Source of the DNA: Calorimonas adulescens
GTDB taxonomy: Bacteria > Bacillota > Thermoanaerobacteria > Thermoanaerobacterales > UBA4877
Assembly: GCF_008274215.1 (NCBI RefSeq)
Contig: NZ_VTPS01000002.1
Coordinates: 115,924-179,923, forward strand
Length of the DNA stretch: 64,000 nucleotides
Direction: 5' to 3'
Shown here: positions 1 through 9,106 of the stretch, one piece after another
Numbering within the stretch: position 1 is the first letter of the stretch
Layout: the number at the start of each line of letters is the position of its first letter
Notes under the pieces: generated by a model
The model's input: the letters and a program-made list of their open reading frames with translations, nothing else
Database searches by the model: none
What the model was told of the DNA's origin: nothing
Made by a program: the position numbers and the translations under genes

Positions 1-799
1 ACAACTCTTTTATCTTTCTTACCGTCTCAATAACCCTACTCGAGTGACCATGAGCTGTATCAACGACAATAACATCCACATGGGCATCATGAAGTGCTTT
101 CACCCTATCAATGGTATCTTTTCCAGTACCTACTGCCGCACCGGCAAGCAGTCTTCCTCTTCTATCCTTAGCAGAGTTTGGATATTGTATGGTTTTCTCT
201 ATATCTTTAATGGTAATTAACCCTCTTAAATACCCCTCACTGTCCACCAGTGGGAGCTTTTCAATCTTATGCTGTTTTAAAATCTTTTGGGCTTCATCTA
301 AAGTCGTCCCAACTGGTGCTGTTACTAAGTTTTCCTTTGTCATCACCTCTCCTATAGTCTTTAAATAATTATTTTCAAACCTGATATCCCTGTTTGTAAT
401 TATACCCACTAATTTCCCCTTGACAGTCACAGGAACACCGGAGATATGGTATCTTTCCATAACCTCCAGCACATCGCTTATAGTATTGTCCGGAGAAAGA
501 GATATAGGGTCTACTATTACACCGTTCTCAGAACGTTTTACCCTGTCTACCTCCATTGCCTGCCTCTCAATGCTCATATTCTTGTGGATTATGCCTATCC
601 CGCCTTCCCTGGCCATGGCAATAGCTAATTCTGCCTCAGTGACGGTGTCCATTGCAGCACTCATAATAGGTATATTCAGCTTTATCCTCTCTGTTAACTT
701 TGTGCTTAAATTTACATCTTTTGGTAAAATCTCAGATCTGGCTGGAATGAGAAGCACATCATCAAATGTAAGTCCCTCATTCATTACTTTTTTATCCAT
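1..799 (-). CDS. guaB: IMP dehydrogenase, N-terminal part (3' end beyond window)
   Basis: Catalyses the NAD-dependent oxidation of IMP to XMP, the committed step of GMP synthesis in the cytoplasm. The 266 visible residues start [20 protein letters not shown], a typical IMPDH beginning, followed by SAAMDTVTE and [11 protein letters not shown]. Two CBS domains sit at roughly residues 95-210 (NRDIRF and IKDIEK are recognisable), then the barrel resumes with [10 protein letters not shown]. The catalytic cysteine loop and C-terminal half lie outside the window. The ATG at 799 follows a GAGGTGAAAG ribosome-binding site. It is preceded by its own promoter and a guanine riboswitch, so expression should fall when guanine is plentiful. 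Confidence 0.95.
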   Translation of the reverse strand, partial: MDKKVMNEGLTFDDVLLIPARSEILPKDVNLSTKLTERIKLNIPIMSAAMDTVTEAELAIAMAREGGIGIIHKNMSIERQAMEVDRVKRSENGVIVDPISLSPDNTISDVLEVMERYHISGVPVTVKGKLVGIITNRDIRFENNYLKTIGEVMTKENLVTAPVGTTLDEAQKILKQHKIEKLPLVDSEGYLRGLITIKDIEKTIQYPNSAKDRRGRLLAGAAVGTGKDTIDRVKALHDAHVDVIVVDTAHGHSSRVIETVRKIKEL

Positions 800-811
800 T
801 CTTTCACCTCA

Positions 812-839
812 TAATAAAAATGATAGGGCTAACCCTATC
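812..839 (-). terminator. Intrinsic terminator of the guanine riboswitch
   Basis: A 7-bp stem GATAGGG/CCCTATC with a 4-base loop is followed on the minus strand by ATTTTTATT. It lies between the aptamer and guaB, so it acts as the expression platform: ligand binding should favour this stem and stop transcription before guaB. Confidence 0.85.
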
Positions 840-857
840 TACCTAATAAAGGGTTCA

Positions 858-923
858 CCCATAGTTGGAGATTTACGGTCATCCAGTAGATACTCCCGAA
901 CCATATTATCAGGATTATACGGA
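858..923 (-). promoter_or_regulatory. Guanine (purine-class) riboswitch aptamer
   Basis: On the minus strand the core elements of the purine aptamer appear in order: TATAATC, ATATGG, AGTATCTACT, CCGTAAA and CAACTATGG. P1 pairs 918-922 with 859-863. The residue that decides specificity is C in AACTATG, which in this family indicates guanine/hypoxanthine rather than adenine. TCTACT replaces the usual TCTACC. With the downstream terminator and guaB this forms a transcriptional OFF switch. Confidence 0.9.
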
Positions 924-943
924 GAACACTTAAGTTTGTAAAC

Positions 944-973
944 AATATATCAGATTTTTGTATATGATGTCAA
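944..973 (-). promoter_or_regulatory. Sigma-A type promoter of guaB
   Basis: A perfect -35 TTGACA (968-973) and -10 TATATT (944-949) are separated by 18 bases, just upstream of the guanine aptamer. Confidence 0.75.
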
Positions 974-975
974 TA

Positions 976-1015
976 GATATAAAAAGGCAGGGACTAAATT
1001 TAATCCCTGCCTTTT
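976..1015 (-). terminator. Terminator of the groESL operon
   Basis: A 12-bp perfect stem (1004-1015 with 982-993) followed by T residues on the minus strand, 12 bases past the groEL stop codon. Confidence 0.85.
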
Positions 1016-1026
1016 CATATCTTAAT

Positions 1027-2977
<1,951 letters not shown>

Positions 2978-3004
2978 TTAGCACTCATTAATGTTGAGTG
3001 CTAA
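2978..3004 (-). promoter_or_regulatory. CIRCE operator (HrcA binding site)
   Basis: A perfect inverted repeat TTAGCACTC-N9-GAGTGCTAA in the 5' region of groES, 12 bases downstream of the -10 box. This is the known binding site of the heat-shock repressor HrcA; hrcA itself is not in the window. Confidence 0.97.
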
Positions 3005-3015
3005 TCACATTATAT

Positions 3016-3044
3016 ATAATAAAAAATGAAGGATTGGATATCAA
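3016..3044 (-). promoter_or_regulatory. Sigma-A type promoter of groESL
   Basis: -35 TTGATA (3039-3044) and -10 TATTAT (3016-3021) with exactly 17 bases between them; the CIRCE element follows at once. Confidence 0.7.
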
Positions 3045-3183
3045 ACATCATTATGGTCAGTATAACAAACTTATATCCATATTACTCCATATATCACAGG
3101 ATTACTATTTTTTTCTTATAAAATTCAATTTATCTATTATTATAAAGAAACTATGGCCATCTTCTCTACAATATCAATAAAAA

Positions 3184-3208
3184 CAAAAAAAGGATGTCAA
3201 TCATCCTT
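3184..3208 (-). terminator. Terminator of the small-protein operon
   Basis: Stem AAGGATG/CATCCTT (3202-3208 with 3190-3196) with a 5-base loop, followed on the minus strand by a run of seven T, G and more T. It starts inside the stop codon region of the last small gene. Confidence 0.85.
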
Positions 3209-3386
3209 AAAATATTTTTCTTATCAGTATTACCATAAGTAATAAGATAAAAATCCCATAGAAATCAAGAGACCGGGTATCTGTTTTAGAAATATCTGCC
3301 AAACCATTTTCCCCCAATGCCTCGTCACTTATGTCATCATTTAGCTTCTCATCAGCGCCATAGTTCTTATATATGTTATAATCCAT
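3207..3386 (-). CDS. Small C-terminally anchored membrane protein (59 aa), unknown function
   Basis: Not recognised. The reading frame starts MDYNIYKNYGADEKLNDD, has an acidic, soluble N-terminal part of about 40 residues, then one hydrophobic segment, FYGIFILLLMVILIRKIF, that ends the protein, so it looks tail-anchored in the membrane. Its start overlaps the end of the upstream gene by 11 bases, which argues for translational coupling. It is the last gene of a five-gene operon of tiny proteins that ends in an intrinsic terminator touching its stop codon. Length, coupling and the terminator support a real gene; the function is open. Confidence 0.6.
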   Translation of the reverse strand: MDYNIYKNYGADEKLNDDISDEALGENGLADISKTDTRSLDFYGIFILLLMVILIRKIF

Positions 3387-3717
3387 TCTCTACACCACCT
3401 TGCTGATTATTGAATTTGTTCAACTCATCCTGTGCTTTTAATACACTCATGTATGTATAATATTGTTTAAATGTATCTACAGTTTTCTGTCTCTTCGGCT
3501 TTAGGAACGGCTTTATGGCATTTAAAAGATTAACCCTTGGGTCATTGTTTTCATTGGTCGTAGCATCCATTATCTTTTTCATGGTAACTAAAAGCCGCTG
3601 TTTTTCAGGATCCTCTAACATCTTTTGGATACTTTCCATCAAATCTTTAAGATTTAAATTATTGGGTAACACGTTCTGGTTTTCAGAACCCTCTGTGTTT
3701 TTTTCGTTATCTGGCAA
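3376..3717 (-). CDS. Conserved-looking 113-aa soluble protein of the small-protein operon
   Basis: Not assigned. With a TTG start at 3717 (GGGAGGTG six bases upstream) the protein is 113 residues; the open frame extends further upstream to 3843 but without a comparable ribosome-binding site and would run into the previous gene. It is charged and helical, with the central block RVNLLNAIKPFLKPKRQKTV. Blocks of this kind recur, from memory, in uncharacterised proteins of spore-forming Clostridia. It overlaps the next gene by 11 bases. A link to sporulation is only a guess from the company of similar genes in that group. Confidence 0.65.
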   Translation of the reverse strand: MPDNEKNTEGSENQNVLPNNLNLKDLMESIQKMLEDPEKQRLLVTMKKIMDATTNENNDPRVNLLNAIKPFLKPKRQKTVDTFKQYYTYMSVLKAQDELNKFNNQQGGVENGL

Positions 3718-3785
3718 AATCAGCACCTCCCTTTTTAGTTGATAGTCGCACATAGTTATGTAAGGGCCCATAGGGGCCCCATTCT

Positions 3786-3992
3786 TTATATGCAGCCTCC
3801 GGAGAGGAGAAGAAAGAGAAGGATAACTAACAGCTGATTCCAATTGCCACTGCCGAATAGTCCTCCGCTTGCACTGGTGTCACTCTTGCTAAAGAGGCCA
3901 ATCCCTGGTGAAAATAACCAGACAAGGAACAATATTAAGAGTAAGTCTTCCCTGGAGAGCCCAAAAGCTCCTCCGCCCTTAACATCTGCCAT
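3786..3992 (-). CDS. Small two-helix hydrophobic protein (68 aa)
   Basis: Function unknown. It starts MADVKGGGAFGLSREDLLL behind a GAAAGGAGG ribosome-binding site. Two hydrophobic helices (about residues 16-33 and 52-65) flank a Gly/Ser-rich linker, and it ends SGGCI. The pattern acid residue, LLLxxFL, polar linker, LVILLFLL is shared with the two genes just upstream, so the three look like divergent paralogues. Confidence 0.7.
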   Translation of the reverse strand: MADVKGGGAFGLSREDLLLILFLVWLFSPGIGLFSKSDTSASGGLFGSGNWNQLLVILLFLLLSGGCI

Positions 3993-4029
3993 AATAATCC
4001 TCCTTTCAGATATTGAAGATTAATAAGGG

Positions 4030-4152
4030 TTAGAATATTAATAGGAAAAGGAGAATAACTAATTGTCTTGGGTCATCAAATTCATCTTTATACATCCCGT
4101 ATAGAAACAGGAGCAATAGCTGGTCTTGCGGGGTTACTTTTTGTGGTTTCAT
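4030..4152 (-). CDS. Tiny two-helix hydrophobic protein (40 aa)
   Basis: Start chosen at the ATG at 4152, nine bases after AAAGGAG; a longer frame upstream has no ribosome-binding site. The protein begins MKPQKVTPQDQLLLLFLYGM and ends DPRQLVILLFLLIF: two short Leu/Phe-rich segments joined by a charged linker. Same design as its neighbours at 3786 and 4202. No function can be assigned. Confidence 0.65.
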   Translation of the reverse strand: MKPQKVTPQDQLLLLFLYGMYKDEFDDPRQLVILLFLLIF

Positions 4153-4201
4153 TGTGTTTTCTCCTTTTCTACTACATAATATGTAGTTGCAGTAGTTTTT
4201 G

Positions 4202-4345
4202 TTAATATAATTCGTCATTGGACTTTATAAGCAGTATCAAAATTAAAAGGCAGAGGATGTTCTTATCTAACGTCTCTCCAAACAGCAGAAATATCAAAAA
4301 CAGCAGAAGGATATCCTCAGCCTCTACAAACTCTAGAAATGGCAT
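4202..4345 (-). CDS. Tiny two-helix hydrophobic protein (47 aa)
   Basis: First gene of the small-protein operon. The ATG at 4345 is preceded by GAAAGGAG at good spacing. It begins MPFLEFVEAEDILLLFLIF and has a second hydrophobic stretch, NILCLLILILLI, before a charged end. The acidic residue before the first Leu-rich helix matches the paralogues at 4030 and 3786. Probably membrane-embedded; role unknown. Confidence 0.65.
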   Translation of the reverse strand: MPFLEFVEAEDILLLFLIFLLFGETLDKNILCLLILILLIKSNDELY

Positions 4346-4410
4346 AACATCAACTCCTTTCAACGTTCCTGCTACCATCATATGATTGACTGGTTCCATT
4401 GGTTACAGGC

Positions 4411-4442
4411 AAAATAAAAAAGCACACCCTTTTGAGGTATGC
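4411..4442 (-). terminator. Terminator downstream of the DUF554 gene
   Basis: Stem 4436-4442 with 4422-4428 (one G-T pair) followed on the minus strand by TTTTTTATTTTG. It separates the DUF554/ogg operon from the small-protein operon. Confidence 0.7.
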
Positions 4443-4477
4443 CAGCGTAAAAGTAAGGCCATGTAGGTTTGCCTGTA

Positions 4478-5149
4478 TTAAAAAATAAGAAAATATACCA
4501 CAGGTACAAATATGGCCGGCAGTAAATTGGCCACCTTTATCTTTGTTATTCCCAGTATATTCAGTGAAATTCCAAAGATAAGCAGTCCACCAACCGCTGT
4601 CATTTCATTTATCAGTACATCATTTACAAATGAACTCAAGAGACTGGACAGCAGTACAATAGTTCCCTGATAAATTAAAACAGATATTGAAGACAGGAGT
4701 ACACCTGCACCAAAGGTAGAACTCAATATAATTGATGTAATACCATCAAGACCGGATTTGGTAATAAGTATAGTATTATCACCACTAAGGCCGCTCTGTA
4801 TAGAACCTACTATAGCCATAGCACCAACGCAAAATATAAGTGTAGCTGTTACAAAACCCTCTGATACGCTGCCATAATGTTTCAATTTTTGTTCAAATCT
4901 CTGGCCTATATTGTTTAAAAATCCATCTATATCAATTATCTCACCCAGTACGCCACCCAGTGCTATGCTCAAAATCATAACGATTGAATTAGTAGATTTT
5001 AAAGCAAAAGACATGCCTAACATTGCAGTAACAAGCCCAATGCCCTTCATCACAGTATCACGCACCCTTTCGGGTATCCCTGTCTTTAAAAAAAGTCCAG
5101 CTATACTTCCTGCAGCTACAGCAAAAGAATTAATCAACACACCCAGCAT
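4478..5149 (-). CDS. DUF554 family integral membrane protein (YqgA/YdfK type)
   Basis: A protein of 223 residues with about seven hydrophobic segments. The N-terminus MLGVLINSFAVAAGSIAGLFL and the Gly-rich segments GIGLVTAMLGMSFAL, ALGGVLGEIIDI and FGAGVLLSSISVLIYQG are the usual hallmarks of DUF554. Members are widespread membrane proteins with no settled function. The ATG overlaps the stop codon of the upstream glycosylase gene (TGATG), so the two are co-translated; a TTG codon one position earlier is an alternative start. Confidence 0.85.
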   Translation of the reverse strand: MLGVLINSFAVAAGSIAGLFLKTGIPERVRDTVMKGIGLVTAMLGMSFALKSTNSIVMILSIALGGVLGEIIDIDGFLNNIGQRFEQKLKHYGSVSEGFVTATLIFCVGAMAIVGSIQSGLSGDNTILITKSGLDGITSIILSSTFGAGVLLSSISVLIYQGTIVLLSSLLSSFVNDVLINEMTAVGGLLIFGISLNILGITKIKVANLLPAIFVPVVYFLIF

Positions 5150-6015
5150 CAAATACCCCCCCCTTTTCTGTTTCTATAATAGTAAAAAAGATACAACTGC
5201 GCAAATCCGGCCAGTTCTTTAAATCTTTCCCTGGCATACTCACCTATTTTTTTAAAGCTGATCTTTTGATGTATATATATCTCTGTCATAACCCTGTTTA
5301 CCCATACATCTACAGGAAACGCTTCATATTTTTGTAATGAATAGAGCAGGATGCAGTCTGCAACCTTTTCGCCAATACCTTTAACTTTCATCAACTCAGA
5401 TTTAGCGGCAAAATAGTCCATCTTTTTGAGCACAGACAGGTCCAAATCACCCCATGCAACCCGCTTTGCGGCATCACATATGTATTCAGCCCTAAAGCCG
5501 CAGCGACTCTCCTGAATTTCACAAACCTCCGCATCAGCCAGTACATCAGGAGATGGAAACGTATAATAGGTATCACCATTATACTCTATTGGTTTACCGT
5601 ACATCCTAGACAGGTTCTCAATGATTCGTTTAATCTGCGGTATGCGGTTATTAGAAGAGACAATATATGAAATCAGGCATTCAAAGGGTTCCTGGTTTAA
5701 TATGCGCAGGCCGTATCCATACTCCATAGCTTCCTTCATGTAGCCATCAAATTGCAGCCTCCTTTTGATTTCATTATAATCTCTTTCTAGATCAAAGTAG
5801 TATATAATATCATCCATATCCTCTTCTGTTACATTGTCAATCAAAATATCCCCATTTAATTTTTTAACCTTGATAACCTTATTCTTTACTACGCCAACAA
5901 AACCATCATCCTTACATTCCCAGCGAAAACATTGGCCACTTTCAAAAACCTGGTATGGTTCAAAATTATCGATATATTTTATAAGTATTCCATTATCGGT
6001 TCTTATGTAATTCAT
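5149..6015 (-). CDS. ogg: 8-oxoguanine DNA glycosylase/AP lyase (OGG1 family)
   Basis: Removes oxidised guanine from DNA and nicks the abasic site. An OGG N-terminal domain (VFESGQCFRWE) is followed by the HhH-GPD domain. In VKGIGEKVADC the lysine matches the Schiff-base lysine of OGG1, and the aspartate of PVDVWV lies 19 residues later, the same spacing as K249/D268 of the human enzyme. The ATG at 6015 (288 residues) is preferred; an upstream TTG at 6045 has no good ribosome-binding site. Transcribed with the DUF554 gene. Confidence 0.92.
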   Translation of the reverse strand: MNYIRTDNGILIKYIDNFEPYQVFESGQCFRWECKDDGFVGVVKNKVIKVKKLNGDILIDNVTEEDMDDIIYYFDLERDYNEIKRRLQFDGYMKEAMEYGYGLRILNQEPFECLISYIVSSNNRIPQIKRIIENLSRMYGKPIEYNGDTYYTFPSPDVLADAEVCEIQESRCGFRAEYICDAAKRVAWGDLDLSVLKKMDYFAAKSELMKVKGIGEKVADCILLYSLQKYEAFPVDVWVNRVMTEIYIHQKISFKKIGEYARERFKELAGFAQLYLFYYYRNRKGGGI

Positions 6016-6153
6016 TTGACAAATGTTTCCCCCTTTTAGCAGCAATCATTAATGACATTGTTACAAATTACTAACATGACATATAGCATCCAGATGCAAC
6101 ATTAAAATGAGTCAATTAAGCTCACAAATTTTAGAGTATCCAGGGTGTCATTA

Positions 6154-6198
6154 GGTGCCAGGATGTTATTGACCTGCTGTTATGAATTTACTACCATG
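6154..6198. repeat. Dispersed intergenic repeat, copy 1
   Basis: The stretch beginning GGTGCCAGGATGTTATTGA and ending CCATG resembles 27035-27076, which begins GGTACCTGGATGTTATTGA and also ends CCATG. Of the first 19 bases, 17 are the same. Both copies are intergenic. The rest of 6016-6235 shows no gene or motif I recognise. Confidence 0.45.
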
Positions 6199-6235
6199 AT
6201 TTATACTATCTATTGATAATAACATAAAAGACCTC

Positions 6236-6261
6236 ATAAAAAAAGAGCCCATGTAGGGCTC
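6236..6261 (-). terminator. Terminator of the glutamate dehydrogenase gene
   Basis: Stem GAGCCC/GGGCTC (6256-6261 with 6245-6250) and a run of seven T on the minus strand, 8 bases past the stop codon. Confidence 0.88.
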
Positions 6262-6268
6262 ATTTAAA

Positions 6269-7516
6269 TCAATACCAGCCTTTAACCTTCATTGCTTCAG
6301 CAACCCTCTTAACAGAGAGCATATAAGCAGCAGTCCTAAGGTTTACATTGTGTTCTTTGCTAAGCTTATATACAGCATCAAAAGCATCTACCATCATAAG
6401 TTCCTCTTTTTGCGATACCTCTTCCTCTGTCCAGTAATACCCATACAGGTTCTGTACCCATTCAAAATAGGATACAGTGACACCGCCTGCGTTAGCAAGT
6501 ATGTCAGGGATAACCACTACGTCTTTTTCTGTAAGTATCTCATCAGCCTCCGGAGTCGTCGGCCCATTAGCGCCTTCACCTATTATCCTTGCTTTTATCC
6601 TGTCTGCATTTTCAGATGTTATTACATTCTCCAGTGCTGCCGGTACAAGGATATCCACGTCAAGATACAGTATCTCATCTTTATCCATAGTGGTACTACC
6701 CGGGAATCCGTCAACATTCCTGTGTTCAGTGTTGTACTTTTCAAGAGCCTCTATATCAAGTCCATCCTTATTATATATAGTTACCCTGCTGTTAGAAACC
6801 GCAACAATCTTTGCCCCATACTGGCTGAGGAATTTAGCCGCAAAACTGCCTACATTCCCGAACCCCTGGACGGCAACCTTTGCCTTTTTCAGGTCTATTC
6901 CCATATTTTTAGCCGCTTCCCTGACTGTAATAGCAACTCCAAGCCCAGTAGCCGCAGTCCTGCCTTTAGACCCACCTATAGATAAAGGTTTGCCTGTAAT
7001 AACTGCAGGAGAATCTTTTCTAACTATTTTATTGTATTCGTCAAGCATCCATGCCATTATCTGGCCATTCGTGTTCACATCAGGTGCAGGGACGTCAACC
7101 TGAGGACCAATAAAGTCTGCAATAGCACTTATGTAGCCTCTGGAAAGTCTCTCCAGTTCACCCTGTGACAGAGTTTTAGGGTCAACTATCACGCCACCCT
7201 TACCACCGCCATATGGAAGACCTAATAGCGAGGACTTAAATGTCATCCAGATAGAGAGTGCCTTTACCTCATCTGCGCTTACATTCTGATGGAATCTTAT
7301 ACCACCCTTTGTTGGCCCCAATGCCCTGTTGTGCTGGGAACGATATCCTGTAAACACTCTTACAGATCCATCGTCCATTTTAACAGGAATAGCCACCTCT
7401 AAAAACCTCTGCGGTTTTGATAGAATTTCATATACCGCCTCCTCAAGACCCAACCTGTCACAAGCCTCTTTCACCTGTTCTTTTGCTATTTCATACGGAT
7501 TTAATACCTCTCCCAT
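6269..7516 (-). CDS. gdhA: Glutamate dehydrogenase (Glu/Leu/Phe/Val dehydrogenase family)
   Basis: Reversible oxidative deamination of glutamate to 2-oxoglutarate and ammonia; in anaerobes it links amino-acid fermentation with nitrogen supply. At 415 residues it has the size of the NAD-type hexameric enzymes. The N-terminal domain carries PTKGGIRFH and PYGGGKGG with the catalytic K106, then [10 protein letters not shown]. The Rossmann domain has [12 protein letters not shown]. The substrate could be another amino acid, since the family is broad, but the PAPDVNT form and length favour glutamate. It diverges from the larA gene across a 230-base control region. Confidence 0.9.
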   Translation of the reverse strand: MGEVLNPYEIAKEQVKEACDRLGLEEAVYEILSKPQRFLEVAIPVKMDDGSVRVFTGYRSQHNRALGPTKGGIRFHQNVSADEVKALSIWMTFKSSLLGLPYGGGKGGVIVDPKTLSQGELERLSRGYISAIADFIGPQVDVPAPDVNTNGQIMAWMLDEYNKIVRKDSPAVITGKPLSIGGSKGRTAATGLGVAITVREAAKNMGIDLKKAKVAVQGFGNVGSFAAKFLSQYGAKIVAVSNSRVTIYNKDGLDIEALEKYNTEHRNVDGFPGSTTMDKDEILYLDVDILVPAALENVITSENADRIKARIIGEGANGPTTPEADEILTEKDVVVIPDILANAGGVTVSYFEWVQNLYGYYWTEEEVSQKEELMMVDAFDAVYKLSKEHNVNLRTAAYMLSVKRVAEAMKVKGWY

Positions 7517-7582
7517 CCATATTCCTCCTTAAAATTTTTTCCAATATTATTTTAACACACTTAAAATATTAGGTAAATGACA

Positions 7583-7642
7583 TTTTGCATAAGAAAATTT
7601 ATATTTTGAACTTGATGCATAAATTTCAATACTTTTGCATAA
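7583..7642. promoter_or_regulatory. Three phased TGCATAA boxes in the gdhA-larA divergent region
   Basis: TGCATAA occurs at 7586-7592, 7616-7622 and 7636-7642, all in one orientation and spaced 30 and 20 bases, so all face the same side of the helix. The third overlaps the palindrome TTGCATAATGCAA. This looks like binding sites for an unidentified regulator. Confidence 0.45.
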
Positions 7643-7659
7643 TGCAATTTAAAAGTCAT

Positions 7660-7676
7660 AATGAAACGCTTTCATT
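7660..7676. promoter_or_regulatory. cre-like palindrome
   Basis: AATGAAACGCTTTCATT has two perfect 7-bp arms around CGC. Read on the minus strand it matches the catabolite-responsive element consensus WTGNAANCGNWNNCW except at one position. The CcpA-like regulator at 16542-17561 would be the natural candidate partner. Confidence 0.5.
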
Positions 7677-7746
7677 CGGCTACTTATAATAGCATTTATT
7701 TTAATTTTTTGTTATAATTATAAAAAAGCTGAAGGGGGAATCAGCA

Positions 7747-9027
7747 GTGATAGAATATAGTTTAAAATATGGAAAGGAATATGTGAATATCAGTGTACCA
7801 GAAAAGTCAGACATTACTGTTCTTGAGCCGGAAGCCTCATCACCAATTCCTGACATCGAGAGTGCGCTTATCTATAGTATTAATAATCCAATTGAGTCCC
7901 CACCATTACCCAATCTTTTAAGTCCAACTGACAAAATAACCATTGTCATAAGTGATGCTACGCGAAGCTGGATCGGAATTAATAATATATTGCCGCCTCT
8001 TGTAAATAGTCTAAACTCTTCTGGCATAAAAGATGAAGATATCGTTATATTAGTTGCCCTTGGAACCCATAGATTTCAGACAGAAGAAGAAATTGCAAGT
8101 TTGGTGGGGAAAGAAATATATGGAAGGATAAATATAGTACAGCATGACTGTGATGATTACAGCAATTTGCAATATATAGGAACAACCAGTCTTGGCACAG
8201 AGGTAGAGGTTAATAAACTGCTTTTAAATAGAAAAGTCATAATTACCGGGGGAATTGTCCACCATGACATGGCAGGGTTTGGTGGAGGGCGAAAGTCTAT
8301 ACTTCCTGGGTGTGTCAGTCGAAAGACTATATTTCAAAACCATGTCCATACAATGAAACCTGATGGTCAGGGGATTGATCCAAGAGTCGGTACGGGAAAA
8401 CTGGAAGATAATCCCTTAAATATGGATATGGTTGAGGCTATGAATATGGTAGCCCCCATTTTCCTCATCAATCTCGTTGTTGATGGTGACGGCAAAACAA
8501 TCGGTATCTTCTGTGGCGACCCCTATGCGGCATGGTATGAAGGGTGCAAATTTGCCGACGACGCCTTTTCAATAAATATAGATAAACCATCTGACCTTAC
8601 AATCGTTTCGTGCGGCGGTTATCCCAAGGATATAAATCTGTACCAGGCTACCAAGTCACTTTTCAATGCGGCAGCGGCTACTAAAGATGGGGGAAATATA
8701 GTATTTCTGGCGGAGTGTATAGAAGGCGGCGGCAGTGATAAATTTTATGGATGGGGCAAATATCTTCCTTTTGATAACCTTGAGAAAGAATTACGCAAAC
8801 ACTTTACTATAGAGGGCTATATATTTTACTATGCGGTTTATATAGCCCAAAAATACAGTGTTTATCTCATGTCAAAAGATCCGGATGAAACAGTAAAAGA
8901 CATGGGGTTCATAACAGTGGACAATATAAACGATACGATTTGTAATATAGTCAATAAAAAGCCTATAAACAGCATATATATTATGCCTTATGGTTCCACA
9001 ACCATACCCAAAATAACAGATAAATGA
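7747..9027 (+). CDS. larA: LarA-family nickel-pincer 2-hydroxyacid racemase (lactate racemase-like)
   Basis: Probably interconverts D- and L-forms of a 2-hydroxyacid such as lactate using the nickel-pincer nucleotide cofactor. At 426 residues it has the family length, and the key positions align closely with Lactobacillus plantarum LarA: D70 and R73 in SDATRS, H108 in GTHRF, H173 and K183 in HHDMAGFGGGRK, and H199. K183 is the expected cofactor attachment residue. The GTG start at 7747 follows AAGGGGGAATC. No larB, larC or larE cofactor genes are nearby, so the cofactor must be made elsewhere; the family includes racemases for other hydroxyacids, so lactate is not certain. Confidence 0.85.
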   Translation: MIEYSLKYGKEYVNISVPEKSDITVLEPEASSPIPDIESALIYSINNPIESPPLPNLLSPTDKITIVISDATRSWIGINNILPPLVNSLNSSGIKDEDIVILVALGTHRFQTEEEIASLVGKEIYGRINIVQHDCDDYSNLQYIGTTSLGTEVEVNKLLLNRKVIITGGIVHHDMAGFGGGRKSILPGCVSRKTIFQNHVHTMKPDGQGIDPRVGTGKLEDNPLNMDMVEAMNMVAPIFLINLVVDGDGKTIGIFCGDPYAAWYEGCKFADDAFSINIDKPSDLTIVSCGGYPKDINLYQATKSLFNAAAATKDGGNIVFLAECIEGGGSDKFYGWGKYLPFDNLEKELRKHFTIEGYIFYYAVYIAQKYSVYLMSKDPDETVKDMGFITVDNINDTICNIVNKKPINSIYIMPYGSTTIPKITDK

Positions 9028-9068
9028 TACCACCTTGAAAATAAAAAAGATACATGCTGCACCTTTAT

Positions 9069-9106
9069 AAAAAATCTGGTATAGCTGTTGCTATACCAGA
9101 TTTTTT
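9069..9106. terminator. Bidirectional terminator between larA and metK
   Basis: A perfect 17-bp stem: six A and TCTGGTATAGC pair with GCTATACCAGA and six T around a 4-base loop. It works in both directions. The metK stop codon (9091-9093) lies inside the stem. Confidence 0.93.

Noticed and set aside
6350..7103. Plus-strand open frames of 208-211 codons opposite glutamate dehydrogenase
   Set aside because: They are antisense shadows of a clear, conserved gene, with low-complexity Ser/Ile-rich translations and no ribosome-binding sites.
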